Assembly (NCBI RefSeq): GCF_013385825.1 | Contig: NZ_JACAPG010000021.1 | Coordinates: forward strand, 1-64,000 | Length of the DNA stretch: 64,000 bases | Source of the DNA: Pseudomonas reactans | GTDB lineage: Bacteria; Pseudomonadota; Gammaproteobacteria; Pseudomonadales; Pseudomonadaceae | Direction: 5' to 3' | Shown: piece by piece, positions 26,647 to 35,065 of the stretch | Layout of the letters: the number at the start of each line of letters is the position of its first letter | How positions within the stretch are numbered: position 1 is the stretch's first letter | Notes under the pieces: model-generated | Database searches by the model: none | Told to the model about the DNA's origin: nothing | What the model saw: the letters and a program-made list of their open reading frames with translations, nothing else | Translations under genes and position numbers: made by a program

Positions 26647-28326
26647 TTACGCCGCTTTGGCTTCCTGCTGGCTCAACGACCTGTTCAGCGCACTGAACAG
26701 CGCCTTGAAGCTGGCGGTGGTGATGTTTTCATCAATACCCACGCCATGCACCGGACGCTCACCGTTCACACGCAGCTCGATGTAGGCCGCCGCCTTGGCG
26801 TTGGTGCCTGCACCGATCGCATGTTCGTTGTAGTCCATGATCTCCACGCCGATCGGCAGGCCGGCCACCAGTGCTTCCAGCGCGCCGTTGCCTTTGCCTT
26901 TCCAGTGCAGGTTGGTTTCGCCCTGGCCCTTGCCGGAGACTTCCACCTCAACAAAACTGTTACCGTTTTCTTCCTGCAGGCGATGGCTGACCAACGCGTA
27001 CGGGGTGTTGGCTTGCAGGTACTCACGCTGAAGCAAGGCGTAGATCTGCGGCGCCGTCATCTCCAGGCCCACACGGTCGGTTTCGGCCTGCACGACTTGG
27101 CTGAACTCGATCTGCATGCGACGCGGCAAGCTGATGTCGTACTCCTGCTCCAGCAGGTAGGCGATGCCGCCTTTGCCCGACTGGCTGTTCACGCGGATCA
27201 CCGCTTCGTAGCTGCGGCCGATGTCGGCCGGGTCGATCGGCAAGTACGGCACTTCCCACAGCGCATCGTCTTTCTGCTGGGAGAAACCTTTGCGGATTGC
27301 GTCTTGGTGAGAGCCGGAGAACGCGGTGTGAACCAGGTCGCCGACGTACGGGTGACGTGGGTGCACCTGGATCTGGTTGCATTCCTCGACGACCTTGCGC
27401 ACGCCGTCGATGTCGGAGAAGTCCAGCTGCGGGTCGAGGCCCTGGGTGTACATGTTCAAAGCCACGGTGACCAGGTCGACGTTACCGGTACGCTCGCCGT
27501 TGCCGAACAGGCAGCCTTCGACACGGTCGGCGCCGGCCATCAGGCCCAGCTCGGTGGCGGCAACGCCAGTGCCACGGTCGTTGTGGGTGTGCAGGCTGAT
27601 GATCACGCTGTCACGACGGTTGATATGGCGACCGAACCATTCGATCTGGTCGGCATAGATGTTCGGCGTGGCGCATTCCACGGTGGCTGGCAGGTTGAGG
27701 ATCATCTTGTGCTCAGGCGTCGGGTTCCACACCTCGATCACCGCATCACAGACTTCCTTGGCGAACTCCAGCTCAGTGGCACTGAAAGTCTCCGGAGAGT
27801 ATTCGAAGGTCCACTGGGTTTCCGGCTGCTGCGCAGCGTATTTGACGAACAGCTGCGCGGCGTTGACCGCGATGGCCTTGATGCCGTCCTTGTCCTGGTT
27901 GAACACGATGCGGCGGAACGACGGCGACGTCGCGTTGTACAGGTGCACGATGGCCTTCTTGGCACCGCGCAGGGATTCGAAGGTGCGTGCGATCAAGTCT
28001 TCACGGCCCTGGGTCAGCACCTGGATGGTGGTGTCCTCGGGGATGTGACCGTCTTCGATCAAGGTGCGCACGAAGTCGAAGTCGGTTTGCGAGGCGGCTG
28101 GGAACGAGGCTTCGATTTCCTTCACGCCGACGGCAACCAGAGTCTTCCAGAAACGCAGCTTTTTCACCGCGTCCATCGGCTCGATCAGCGACTGGTTGCC
28201 ATCACGAAGGTCCGAGCTGCACCAGATCGGCGCTTCGGTGATGGTCTTCGACGGCCAGGTGCGGTCCGGGATGTCGATGGTCGGGAACGCGCGGTACTTC
28301 GAAGACGGGTCTTTGAGCATGCTCAT
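26647..28326 (-). CDS. leuA: 2-isopropylmalate synthase (long LeuA2 form)
   Basis: The 559-residue enzyme makes 2-isopropylmalate from 2-ketoisovalerate and acetyl-CoA, the committed step of leucine synthesis. The HMGL-like barrel has WCSSDLRDGNQSL near residue 35 and the metal motif SLHTHNDRG around residue 245. The C-terminal regulatory LeuA dimer domain (about 440-555) senses leucine. It is of the longer type common in pseudomonads. It stands alone on the minus strand; a small leader ORF lies upstream. Confidence 0.97.
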   Translation of the reverse strand: MSMLKDPSSKYRAFPTIDIPDRTWPSKTITEAPIWCSSDLRDGNQSLIEPMDAVKKLRFWKTLVAVGVKEIEASFPAASQTDFDFVRTLIEDGHIPEDTTIQVLTQGREDLIARTFESLRGAKKAIVHLYNATSPSFRRIVFNQDKDGIKAIAVNAAQLFVKYAAQQPETQWTFEYSPETFSATELEFAKEVCDAVIEVWNPTPEHKMILNLPATVECATPNIYADQIEWFGRHINRRDSVIISLHTHNDRGTGVAATELGLMAGADRVEGCLFGNGERTGNVDLVTVALNMYTQGLDPQLDFSDIDGVRKVVEECNQIQVHPRHPYVGDLVHTAFSGSHQDAIRKGFSQQKDDALWEVPYLPIDPADIGRSYEAVIRVNSQSGKGGIAYLLEQEYDISLPRRMQIEFSQVVQAETDRVGLEMTAPQIYALLQREYLQANTPYALVSHRLQEENGNSFVEVEVSGKGQGETNLHWKGKGNGALEALVAGLPIGVEIMDYNEHAIGAGTNAKAAAYIELRVNGERPVHGVGIDENITTASFKALFSALNRSLSQQEAKAA

Positions 28327-28414
28327 CGGGAAATCCTTTGTTGTAGGGGCCGAGAAAAGGCGGCCTGCCGTGGAACTGTTATTGGGGATAAATCGCGGGA
28401 CGAGGCAGATCGAT

Positions 28415-28492
28415 TCAGCCTGGCAGTCGTGCGCTGACGAGGCACAGGCTGCGGTGCTGGCGGAGCTGAATGAGGGTGTGAGAGGTTTTCAT
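28415..28492 (-). CDS. Candidate leuA leader peptide (25 residues)
   Basis: On the minus strand, 88 bp before leuA, an ATG frame encodes 25 residues beginning MKTSHTLIQLRQH and ending RLPG. It has five leucines (CTC and CTG codons) and several Arg/His residues. After its stop, GGCAGGCCG and CGGCCC can pair ahead of leuA. This arrangement resembles transcription attenuation by a leader peptide. The ribosome-binding site is weak (TAGGGTTGGG), and the Leu codons are scattered, not in a run, so this is a proposal only. Confidence 0.4.
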   Translation of the reverse strand: MKTSHTLIQLRQHRSLCLVSARLPG

Positions 28493-28649
28493 AAGCCCAA
28501 CCCTAACCGTCGGGGTGAAAGATGGCAAGCAGTCGCGAAAAATTGAGATAAGTTCTGCTATCTACGTAGGAAACGAGATCTTGTGCTTAGGAATATGTCT
28601 AGGGCTGGTTTTAATTGCGCGCCTATTATCAGGCGCGCAATCGAGCGTT
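28493..28649. other. Intergenic region between leuA leader and M23 peptidase
   Basis: No gene seen. It should contain the leuA promoter on the minus strand. A strong palindrome TTGCGCGCC / GGCGCGCAA (28615-28640) lies just after the peptidase stop and may end that transcript, although no clear T-run follows on the minus strand. Confidence 0.5.
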
Positions 28650-29471
28650 TCAGGGCTGGAACGCGCCAATGAAGATCGCCGGATCGACCCGCGCGTCGTT
28701 CAGGCTGACGTTCCAGTGCATGTGCGGCCCGGTCGCACGGCCCGTGGCACCGACTTTGCCCACCACCGCGCCACGCGTGAGCTGGTCACCGACTTTCACG
28801 TCGATCTTCGACATGTGGCAGAACATGCTGATAAAGCCCTGGCCGTGATCGACGAACACGGTGTTGCCGTTGAAGAAGTAGTTGCCCACCAGAATCACTT
28901 TGCCGTTGGCCGGCGTCTTGATCGGTGTACCGGCCGGCACGGCAAAGTCCAGGCCCGAATGGGGATTGCGCTCTTCACCATTGAAGAAACGTCGCACGCC
29001 GAACTTGCTCGACAGCGGCCCGTTCACCGGTTTGTCCAACACCAGGTTGCTCGGCAGGTTAGGGCTGAAACTGCGATAAGCCTTGATCTGCACCGCCAGC
29101 TCCGCCTCGATGCGTTTCAGCTGCGCCGGGTCGGGGTTCACCTGGCTTTTGTTTTTCAGGGTGATGCGCTGTTCCGGGTACTTCTTGTAGCCGACGATAA
29201 ACGGCAGGTTACGCCCGCCGCTGCTGATGCGTTCGTTGCCGGGCTTGACCGTCAACGGGATGCCGACAATCGCCAGCCAGTTGTCGGCCTCTTTCACCAC
29301 CAGCACGGGCTTGCCCAAGTACGTGGCCTTGGGTGCAGCGGCGGAAGGGCCCAGTTCGACCACGGCAACACCGCCCGGCACCGGCTTGTTCAAGGTGCGG
29401 GTGATGTAGCTATCGGCATGAGCATTAAAGGCAAGGCACAGCAGCATCAACACACTAAAGAGACGTGGCAT
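28650..29471 (-). CDS. Secreted M23-family metallopeptidase (LytM domain)
   Basis: The 273-residue protein has a signal peptide (MPRLFSVLMLLCLAFNAHA), an N-terminal beta-rich domain and a C-terminal LytM domain with the motifs HSGLDFAVPAGTPI (H-x3-D zinc ligands) and GPHMHWNVS (HxH). Such enzymes cleave peptidoglycan cross-links or serve as EnvC/NlpD-like activators; all zinc ligands are visible, so it may be active. The start ATG at 29471 lies 3 bp beyond the xseA stop. Confidence 0.92.
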   Translation of the reverse strand: MPRLFSVLMLLCLAFNAHADSYITRTLNKPVPGGVAVVELGPSAAAPKATYLGKPVLVVKEADNWLAIVGIPLTVKPGNERISSGGRNLPFIVGYKKYPEQRITLKNKSQVNPDPAQLKRIEAELAVQIKAYRSFSPNLPSNLVLDKPVNGPLSSKFGVRRFFNGEERNPHSGLDFAVPAGTPIKTPANGKVILVGNYFFNGNTVFVDHGQGFISMFCHMSKIDVKVGDQLTRGAVVGKVGATGRATGPHMHWNVSLNDARVDPAIFIGAFQP

Positions 29472-29474
29472 CAA

Positions 29475-30854
29475 TCAATCCAATAACGAAAGGGTGACGG
29501 GTGTCAGGTGGTTGTCTTCCACCCGCACTTGCAATTGGCCCTCACCTAGGCGCGCGGTGAGGCGCTGGCCGGTGTGAGTCTGCGCAGCATTGCGAATGGC
29601 CTGTCCGCGCTCGTCCAGCAGGATGCTGTAGCCACGGCCCAGGGTCGCCAGCGGGCTGACCACGTGCAGCGTCTGCATCTGGCTTTGCAGTTGCAGGCGC
29701 CGCGCCTTGAGGCCTTCGCGCATGGCGCGGGGCAGGCGTTCTGCGAGGCTGTCCAGGCGCTGGCGCAGCAGCGCCAGTTGGCGACCGGGGTGCTGGCCAG
29801 CGAGGCGGGTTTCCAGGCGGATCAGGCGCTCGCGGCGGGTATTGAGGCTGCGCTCGAATGCACGGCGCAGGCGCATGTCCAGGTCGTCCAGACGCTGGGC
29901 TTGCTGGCGCAGACGTTCGCCAGGGTGGCGCAGGCGTCGCGCCAAACCTTCCAAGCGCAGGCGGTCATGGCTCAGGCGATTGCGCATCAGCATCACCAGG
30001 CGGCGGTGCAGGTTCTCGACCTGACGCACCAAATGGCTGGCGTCCGGCGCGAGCAATTCGGCTGCGGCGGAGGGGGTAGGGGCGCGCACGTCGGCCACGA
30101 AGTCGCTGATGGATACATCGGTTTCATGGCCAACAGCGCTGACGATTGGCGTGACGCAAGCATCCACCGCACGGGCCACGGCTTCTTCGTTGAAGCACCA
30201 GAGGTCTTCCAGCGAACCGCCGCCACGGGCCAGGATCAGCGCATCAAAGCCACGTGCATCTGCCAGTTTCAGTGCGCGCACAATCTGCGGGATGGCTTCG
30301 CGGCCTTGCACGGCGGTGGGGATCAGGGTCAGTTCAATGTTTGGCGCACGACGGCGGAACACGCTGATGATGTCGCGGATCACCGCGCCGGTCGGCGAAC
30401 TGATGATGCCGATGCGCCGAGGGTGCGCCGGCAGCGGCACTTTGCGCTCGGCGCTGAACAGGCCTTCGGCGCTGAGCTTTTCCTTCAGCGCGTCGAACGC
30501 CAGGCGCAGTGCCCCATCACCGGCTGGCTCGACGGTATCGAGGATCAGTTGGTAATCACCCCGGCCTTCGAACAGCGAGACCTTGCCGCGTACCTTCACC
30601 GCCAGGCCGTCCTTCAGCGCCTGGCGCACGCGCGCGGCGTTGTTGCGAAACAGCGCGCAACGCACCTGGGCGCCACTGTCCTTGAGGGTGAAATACACGT
30701 GGCCGGAGGCCGGGCGGGCGAGGTTGGAGATCTCGCCTTCGACCCAGATATTGGTGAACACGTCTTCCAGCAACACCCGCGCGCGGCCGTTGAGCTGGCT
30801 GACAGTCAGGACTTCGCGGTCGAGGCCCAGACGGGCAAAAGGATCTTTAATCAT
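29475..30854 (-). CDS. xseA: Exodeoxyribonuclease VII large subunit
   Basis: The 459-residue subunit of the ssDNA exonuclease has an N-terminal OB fold (LTVSQLNGRARVLLEDVFTNIWVEGEISNL), the catalytic core (GIISSPTGAVIRDI, LARGGGSLEDLWCFNEE, SAVGHETDVSISDFVAD) and a coiled-coil Arg-rich C-terminal region. The small subunit xseB is not in this window. Confidence 0.97.
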   Translation of the reverse strand: MIKDPFARLGLDREVLTVSQLNGRARVLLEDVFTNIWVEGEISNLARPASGHVYFTLKDSGAQVRCALFRNNAARVRQALKDGLAVKVRGKVSLFEGRGDYQLILDTVEPAGDGALRLAFDALKEKLSAEGLFSAERKVPLPAHPRRIGIISSPTGAVIRDIISVFRRRAPNIELTLIPTAVQGREAIPQIVRALKLADARGFDALILARGGGSLEDLWCFNEEAVARAVDACVTPIVSAVGHETDVSISDFVADVRAPTPSAAAELLAPDASHLVRQVENLHRRLVMLMRNRLSHDRLRLEGLARRLRHPGERLRQQAQRLDDLDMRLRRAFERSLNTRRERLIRLETRLAGQHPGRQLALLRQRLDSLAERLPRAMREGLKARRLQLQSQMQTLHVVSPLATLGRGYSILLDERGQAIRNAAQTHTGQRLTARLGEGQLQVRVEDNHLTPVTLSLLD

Positions 30855-30864
30855 GGGCGGCAGT

Positions 30865-31755
30865 TTATAGGCATTCGTGCAAGGTTTGGCAGAATTGCTC
30901 CACCAGCGCGCTCTGCCCCTGCGCGCAGGCCAGGGCCACGGTGCTTAGGCAGTCCGGGTCGGCCAGAGGCAAAAAGCGCACAGTGGCAGGGGCGATGTCC
31001 TGCATGGATTTTGGTAACAAGGCAATACCGAAGCCGGCCTGGATCAACTGCAATTGGGTTGTTTTGCGTGACATCACCCGCGCGGCCTTGGGGAAAAAAC
31101 CTGCGCGCATGCACAACTCGGCTGACAGATAACTCAAGCCGCCACGCTGGGGATGAGGGATCGAGATAAACGCTTCGTCCTTCAATTGCCCCAGCTCGAT
31201 GGGCGCATTGCTGCGCGCCAGCCGATGATTCGGCGGCACCGCGAGCAACAGTTGCTCGCTATATAAAGGCACCACTCGCACGCCTTCGCGCTGGCGCAAC
31301 ACGGGCAGGCGCAACAGCCCGACTTCCTGGCGACCTTCGGCGATTTCTTCCAACTGCGTTTCGGAGGACAGTGTGACGATGTCCATCGACACCCCTGGGC
31401 AGCGTTCCAGCCAGGTGCTGATGCCTTGCAGCAACGGCCCACTCATCGGCACGGTGCTCGAATGGCTCAGGCGCAGCGTACCCAGTTCGCCGTTGCCCAC
31501 TTGCGTTGCCATTTCACTGGCCTTGATCAGTTCACTCAGCAGGTTGCGTGCTCGCGGGTAGAAGGCCTCACCCGCAGCGGTCAGTCGCGGTTGGCGTGCA
31601 GTGCGTTCGAACAGGGGCGTTTGCAGCTGGGTTTCCAGCTCCTTGATCTGCCGGCTCAAGGCGGACTGCGCCACAAACAGGCGCTCAGCGGCGGCGCTGA
31701 AGCTGCCGCTGTCGGCGATTTCGACGAAGTAACGCAGTTGGCGGGTGGAAATCAC
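30865..31755 (-). CDS. LysR-family transcriptional regulator
   Basis: The 296-residue regulator has the usual winged helix (residues 1-60, MISTRQLRYFVEIADSGSFSAAAERLFVAQSALSRQI shortened in the family to a LysR signature) and a two-lobed effector domain from about residue 90. It is divergent from a TSUP transporter gene with a 99-bp gap, a typical LysR-target layout. The effector is unknown. Confidence 0.93.
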   Translation of the reverse strand: MISTRQLRYFVEIADSGSFSAAAERLFVAQSALSRQIKELETQLQTPLFERTARQPRLTAAGEAFYPRARNLLSELIKASEMATQVGNGELGTLRLSHSSTVPMSGPLLQGISTWLERCPGVSMDIVTLSSETQLEEIAEGRQEVGLLRLPVLRQREGVRVVPLYSEQLLLAVPPNHRLARSNAPIELGQLKDEAFISIPHPQRGGLSYLSAELCMRAGFFPKAARVMSRKTTQLQLIQAGFGIALLPKSMQDIAPATVRFLPLADPDCLSTVALACAQGQSALVEQFCQTLHECL

Positions 31756-31854
31756 GCGTCATGCCTTTTCGAGATGGGTGGAGGGCTTTGAAGATATTAG
31801 TCGCATCTCTCGGCGCTGGCTAAAGTGAAGCCCATCTCTAATAAGGAATGACCC
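31756..31854. promoter_or_regulatory. Divergent LysR/TSUP control region
   Basis: The 99 bp between the two start codons hold an imperfect dyad ATTAG...CTAA (31796-31823) spanning a repeated CATCTCT word, which fits a LysR T-N11-A type site. A ribosome-binding site AAGGAATG precedes the TSUP start. Assignment is by eye. Confidence 0.45.
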
Positions 31855-32622
31855 ATGAACCCGGTTGAGCTGATGAGCCAGTGGTCGTTTGGCGGTGTGG
31901 ATTGGCTGGTGATCGGCCTGGGCATCGTCGTGGCCTATATCGTGTTCGGTATTGCGGGCTTTGGCACCGCGTTGGTGGCGGGGCCGCTGCTGATCCTGTT
32001 CATGCCGCTGTCGAAGATCATCCCGTTACTGGTGTTGTTGGATTTTGTCGCGGCGTTTGGCAACCTGCTGCAATCGCGGCGGGATGTGAACAAGCCAGAG
32101 CTGCTGCGCTTGCTGCCGTGCATGGCAATGGGTTGCACACTGGGCGTGGTGTTTTTGCTCAACCTGCATTCGGATTTGTTGCTGTTGCTGATGGGCTTGT
32201 TCATCAGTGCCTACGCCCTCTACAGCCTGGCGGTAAAGGCGCGGTCGACGCAGATGGCGACGGGTTCGTCGGTTCCCATGGGCACCGTCGGTGGTTTATT
32301 CGGCGCATTGTTTGGCAGTGGCGGTTTTCTGTATGCGATCTATCTGAACAGCCGCCTGCCCAAGGATGCGGCGCGCGCCACCCAGAGTGCGTTGATCAGT
32401 TGCAGCACGGTGGTGCGCCTGAGCCTGTTTCTGATCGCCGGGGTGTATGCGGATTTGCCGCTATTGATGTTGGCGCTGTGTCTGTTGCCGGCGATGGCCC
32501 TCGGGCTGTGGTGTGGGCGCAGGTTGACGATGCGTATGTCCCGTGAGGCCTTTGTGCGGCTGGTGACCTGGCTGGTGCTGGCGAGCGGTATTGCACTGAT
32601 CGGACGCTACCTGAGCACTTGA
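31855..32622 (+). CDS. TSUP-family (TauE/SafE) membrane permease
   Basis: The 255-residue integral membrane protein has about seven to eight hydrophobic helices with the two TSUP repeat signatures GIAGFGTALVAGPLL (about residues 34-48) and GGLFGALFGSGGFLYAIYL (about 147-165). Family members export sulfite, sulfoacetate or other organic anions. The divergent LysR regulator probably controls it; the substrate cannot be read from sequence. Confidence 0.88.
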   Translation: MNPVELMSQWSFGGVDWLVIGLGIVVAYIVFGIAGFGTALVAGPLLILFMPLSKIIPLLVLLDFVAAFGNLLQSRRDVNKPELLRLLPCMAMGCTLGVVFLLNLHSDLLLLLMGLFISAYALYSLAVKARSTQMATGSSVPMGTVGGLFGALFGSGGFLYAIYLNSRLPKDAARATQSALISCSTVVRLSLFLIAGVYADLPLLMLALCLLPAMALGLWCGRRLTMRMSREAFVRLVTWLVLASGIALIGRYLST

Positions 32623-32668
32623 CCTGTGTGGGGCAGGGATTAAGCTGCCAACCTTTCAGGGCCTCACC

Positions 32669-32708
32669 GCCGGCAAGCCAGCTCCTACAGGAGCCGGCTT
32701 GCCGGCGA
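32669..32708. repeat. Compact REP palindrome (GCCGGC class)
   Basis: CGCCGGCAAGCCAGCTCCTACA is followed directly by GGAGCCGGCTTGCCGGCG, two inverted REP cores joined head-on. Same sequence class as 57805 and 63920. Confidence 0.85.
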
Positions 32709-32738
32709 TGGCGCCAGTGGCCACACCGCAGGACTCTC

Positions 32739-33287
32739 ATGAATTCCCAAAGCATCCTTGTCCCGAAAATCTCCACCTTGCCCGTCCACGAACCCCGCGC
32801 CCGGGCAATCGTGCGCTGGCTGGTGCGCAAGAACATCATCAAGGAAGAACTCACCACCTGCGGCCGTACCGGCAACCGCATGGGCTATGCCCTGGCCGAC
32901 GGCGCCCGCGCCGTGGTGTTGTACCCCGAGGCGCTGCCGTTCAACGAGCCGATCAACGGCCTGGAGATCATCTACAAGCGCTGCATCTACACACCCGCCA
33001 AAGGCTTTCTCGAAGAAGCCGGTTGCCCGGAATGCCGCAAGGAAGTCGGCGAAGCCCTGTTCGAAAGCCTGGAAGACTGGATGCCCGGCCACACCGACAA
33101 CTTCACCTGCCCGCTGTGCGGGCATGAAGACGACATCAACGGGTTCCTGTTCCTACAGCAATGCGGGTTTTCCAACCTGGGATTCATCTTCAATAACTGG
33201 GCGGAGGCGGGGTTCAAGCAGAGTTTTATCGACGAATTTGCCGATTGGCTGGACCAGAAGATGAGTTGGGTCAAAGTCGAGTTGTAA
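32739..33287 (+). CDS. Conserved Pseudomonas protein with two CxxC pairs
   Basis: The 182-residue soluble protein carries CPEC (about residues 94-97) and CPLC (about 123-126), likely a zinc ribbon, in a fold I do not recognise. Homologues are often labelled sugar ABC transporter ATPase, but no Walker motifs are visible, so that name appears wrong. I chose the ATG at 32739 (MNSQSILVPKI); the longer frame runs through the REP palindrome and is not credible. Function unknown. Confidence 0.8.
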   Translation: MNSQSILVPKISTLPVHEPRARAIVRWLVRKNIIKEELTTCGRTGNRMGYALADGARAVVLYPEALPFNEPINGLEIIYKRCIYTPAKGFLEEAGCPECRKEVGEALFESLEDWMPGHTDNFTCPLCGHEDDINGFLFLQQCGFSNLGFIFNNWAEAGFKQSFIDEFADWLDQKMSWVKVEL

Positions 33288-33293
33288 CCCTCC

Positions 33294-33393
33294 TGTAGGA
33301 GCGAGCTTGCTCGCGAAAAACGTCAGCGATAACGTGGTGGGTTTGCTTTAACGCGGTGCCTTTGCGTTCTTCGCGAGCAAGCTCGCTCCTACA
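33294..33393. repeat. REPIN (100 bp) upstream of guaB
   Basis: Inverted TGTAGGAGCGAGCTTGCTCG arms around a variable centre; same class and length as three other elements in the window. Confidence 0.9.
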
Positions 33394-33450
33394 GAAAAGC
33401 AGCAGATTTTTTCCATCTATCAGTATTACCAAGTTTGTCAGAGTTTTACA

Positions 33451-33479
33451 TTGAGCCCGGCAGGGTGCATGTATATAAT
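33451..33479 (+). promoter_or_regulatory. guaB promoter
   Basis: TTGAGC (33451-33456) and a perfect TATAAT (33474-33479) are 17 bp apart, 36 bp before the guaB start codon. The sequence GCGCGC just after the -10 is a GC-rich discriminator, typical of stringently controlled promoters. Confidence 0.85.
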
Positions 33480-33515
33480 GGCGCGCTTCCATTTTCCCGC
33501 TCGGGAGCCCCCGCG

Positions 33516-34985
33516 ATGCTGCGTATCAGCCAAGAAGCTCTGACATTCGACGACATTCTCCTAGTGCCCGGTTATTCCGAGGTGCTTCCTAACGAAGTCA
33601 GTCTCAAGACCCGCCTAACCCGTGGCATCGAGCTGAATATTCCCCTTGTTTCCGCTGCCATGGACACCGTCACTGAAGCCCGTCTGGCCATCGCCATGGC
33701 TCAGGAAGGCGGCATCGGCATCATCCACAAGAACATGACCATCGAGCAGCAAGCTGCCGAAGTGCGCAAGGTCAAGCGTTACGAAGCCGGTGTGGTGAAA
33801 GATCCGATCACCATCGAAGCCGACGCTACTGTGCGTGACCTGTTCGACCTGACCCGCCTGCACAACATCTCCGGCGTTCCGGTGCTGCACGATGGCGACC
33901 TGGTCGGCATCGTCACTTCCCGTGACGTGCGTTTCGAGAACCGTCTTGAAGTCACTGTCCGTGAAGTGATGACGCCCAAAGAGCGTCTAGTCACTGTCAA
34001 GGAAGGCGCCGACAAGAACGATGTGCGCGAACTGCTGCACAAGCACCGCATCGAGCGCGTGCTGATCGTCGACGACAAATTCGCCCTCAAAGGCATGATG
34101 ACCGTCAACGACATCGAAAAAGCCAAGGCTTACCCGTTGGCCAGCAAGGATGACCAAGGTCGTCTGCGCGTAGGCGCTGCCGTTGGTACCGGTAAAGACA
34201 CCGGTGACCGTGTTTCGGCCCTGGTCGCTGCCGGCGTTGACGTGGTGGTAGTCGATACCGCCCACGGTCACTCCAAAGGCGTGATCGACCGCGTGCGTTG
34301 GGTCAAACAGAATTTCCCTGACGTGCAAGTGATCGGCGGCAACATCGCCACCGGCGCTGCCGCCAAGGCGCTGGCCGAAGCGGGCGCGGATGCGGTCAAG
34401 GTCGGTATCGGCCCTGGCTCGATCTGCACCACCCGTATCGTTGCAGGTGTTGGCGTGCCGCAAATCAGCGCCATCGCCAACGTCGCCGCTGCCCTTGAAG
34501 GCACCGGTGTTCCGTTGATCGCCGACGGTGGCATCCGTTTCTCCGGTGACCTGTCCAAGGCCATCGTAGCCGGTGCTTCCTGCGTGATGATGGGCTCGAT
34601 GTTTGCCGGTACTGAAGAAGCACCAGGCGAGATCGAACTGTTCCAGGGCCGTTCCTACAAGGCTTACCGCGGCATGGGTTCGCTGGGCGCCATGTCCCAG
34701 GCGCAAGGTTCTTCCGACCGTTACTTCCAGGACTCCTCGGCAGGCGCCGAGAAGCTCGTTCCGGAAGGCATCGAAGGCCGTGTGCCGTACAAAGGCACCC
34801 TGAGCGCGATCATCCATCAACTGATGGGCGGCCTGCGTTCCTCGATGGGCTACACCGGCAGCGCCGACATCGAAGAAATGCGCACCAAGCCAGAGTTCGT
34901 GCGGATCACCGGCGCCGGCATGGCTGAATCCCATGTCCACGACGTGCAGATCACCAAGGAAGCGCCAAACTACCGCGTAGGTTGA
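33516..34985 (+). CDS. guaB: IMP dehydrogenase GuaB
   Basis: The 489-residue enzyme oxidises IMP to XMP, the first committed step to GMP. The TIM barrel is interrupted by a CBS pair (about residues 95-205). The catalytic cysteine lies in GIGPGSICTTRIVAGVGVPQ, and the flap GRSYKAYRGMGSLGAM is present. Start taken at ATG 33516 (MLRISQEALTFDDILLVPGYS), since the upstream extension covers the promoter. Confidence 0.98.
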   Translation: MLRISQEALTFDDILLVPGYSEVLPNEVSLKTRLTRGIELNIPLVSAAMDTVTEARLAIAMAQEGGIGIIHKNMTIEQQAAEVRKVKRYEAGVVKDPITIEADATVRDLFDLTRLHNISGVPVLHDGDLVGIVTSRDVRFENRLEVTVREVMTPKERLVTVKEGADKNDVRELLHKHRIERVLIVDDKFALKGMMTVNDIEKAKAYPLASKDDQGRLRVGAAVGTGKDTGDRVSALVAAGVDVVVVDTAHGHSKGVIDRVRWVKQNFPDVQVIGGNIATGAAAKALAEAGADAVKVGIGPGSICTTRIVAGVGVPQISAIANVAAALEGTGVPLIADGGIRFSGDLSKAIVAGASCVMMGSMFAGTEEAPGEIELFQGRSYKAYRGMGSLGAMSQAQGSSDRYFQDSSAGAEKLVPEGIEGRVPYKGTLSAIIHQLMGGLRSSMGYTGSADIEEMRTKPEFVRITGAGMAESHVHDVQITKEAPNYRVG

Positions 34986-35010
34986 TGCTTCCAGCAAACT
35001 GTTAAGTAAC

Positions 35011-35031
35011 CGGGGCTGTTCTTCAGCCCCG
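35011..35031 (+). other. guaB-guaA intercistronic hairpin
   Basis: CGGGGCTG / CAGCCCCG with a 5-nt loop followed by AGTTGTTTCT. It looks like a weak terminator or attenuator that lets a fraction of transcripts continue into guaA. Confidence 0.6.
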
Positions 35032-35065
35032 AGTTGTTTCTGATTCATTAGACGAGACTGACTTC

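Noticed and set aside
26545..28437. Long plus-strand open frame antisense to leuA (630 codons)
   Set aside because: Shadow of the GC-rich leuA gene; translation is rich in His, Val, Arg and Gln without domain resemblance, while the minus strand is clearly LeuA.
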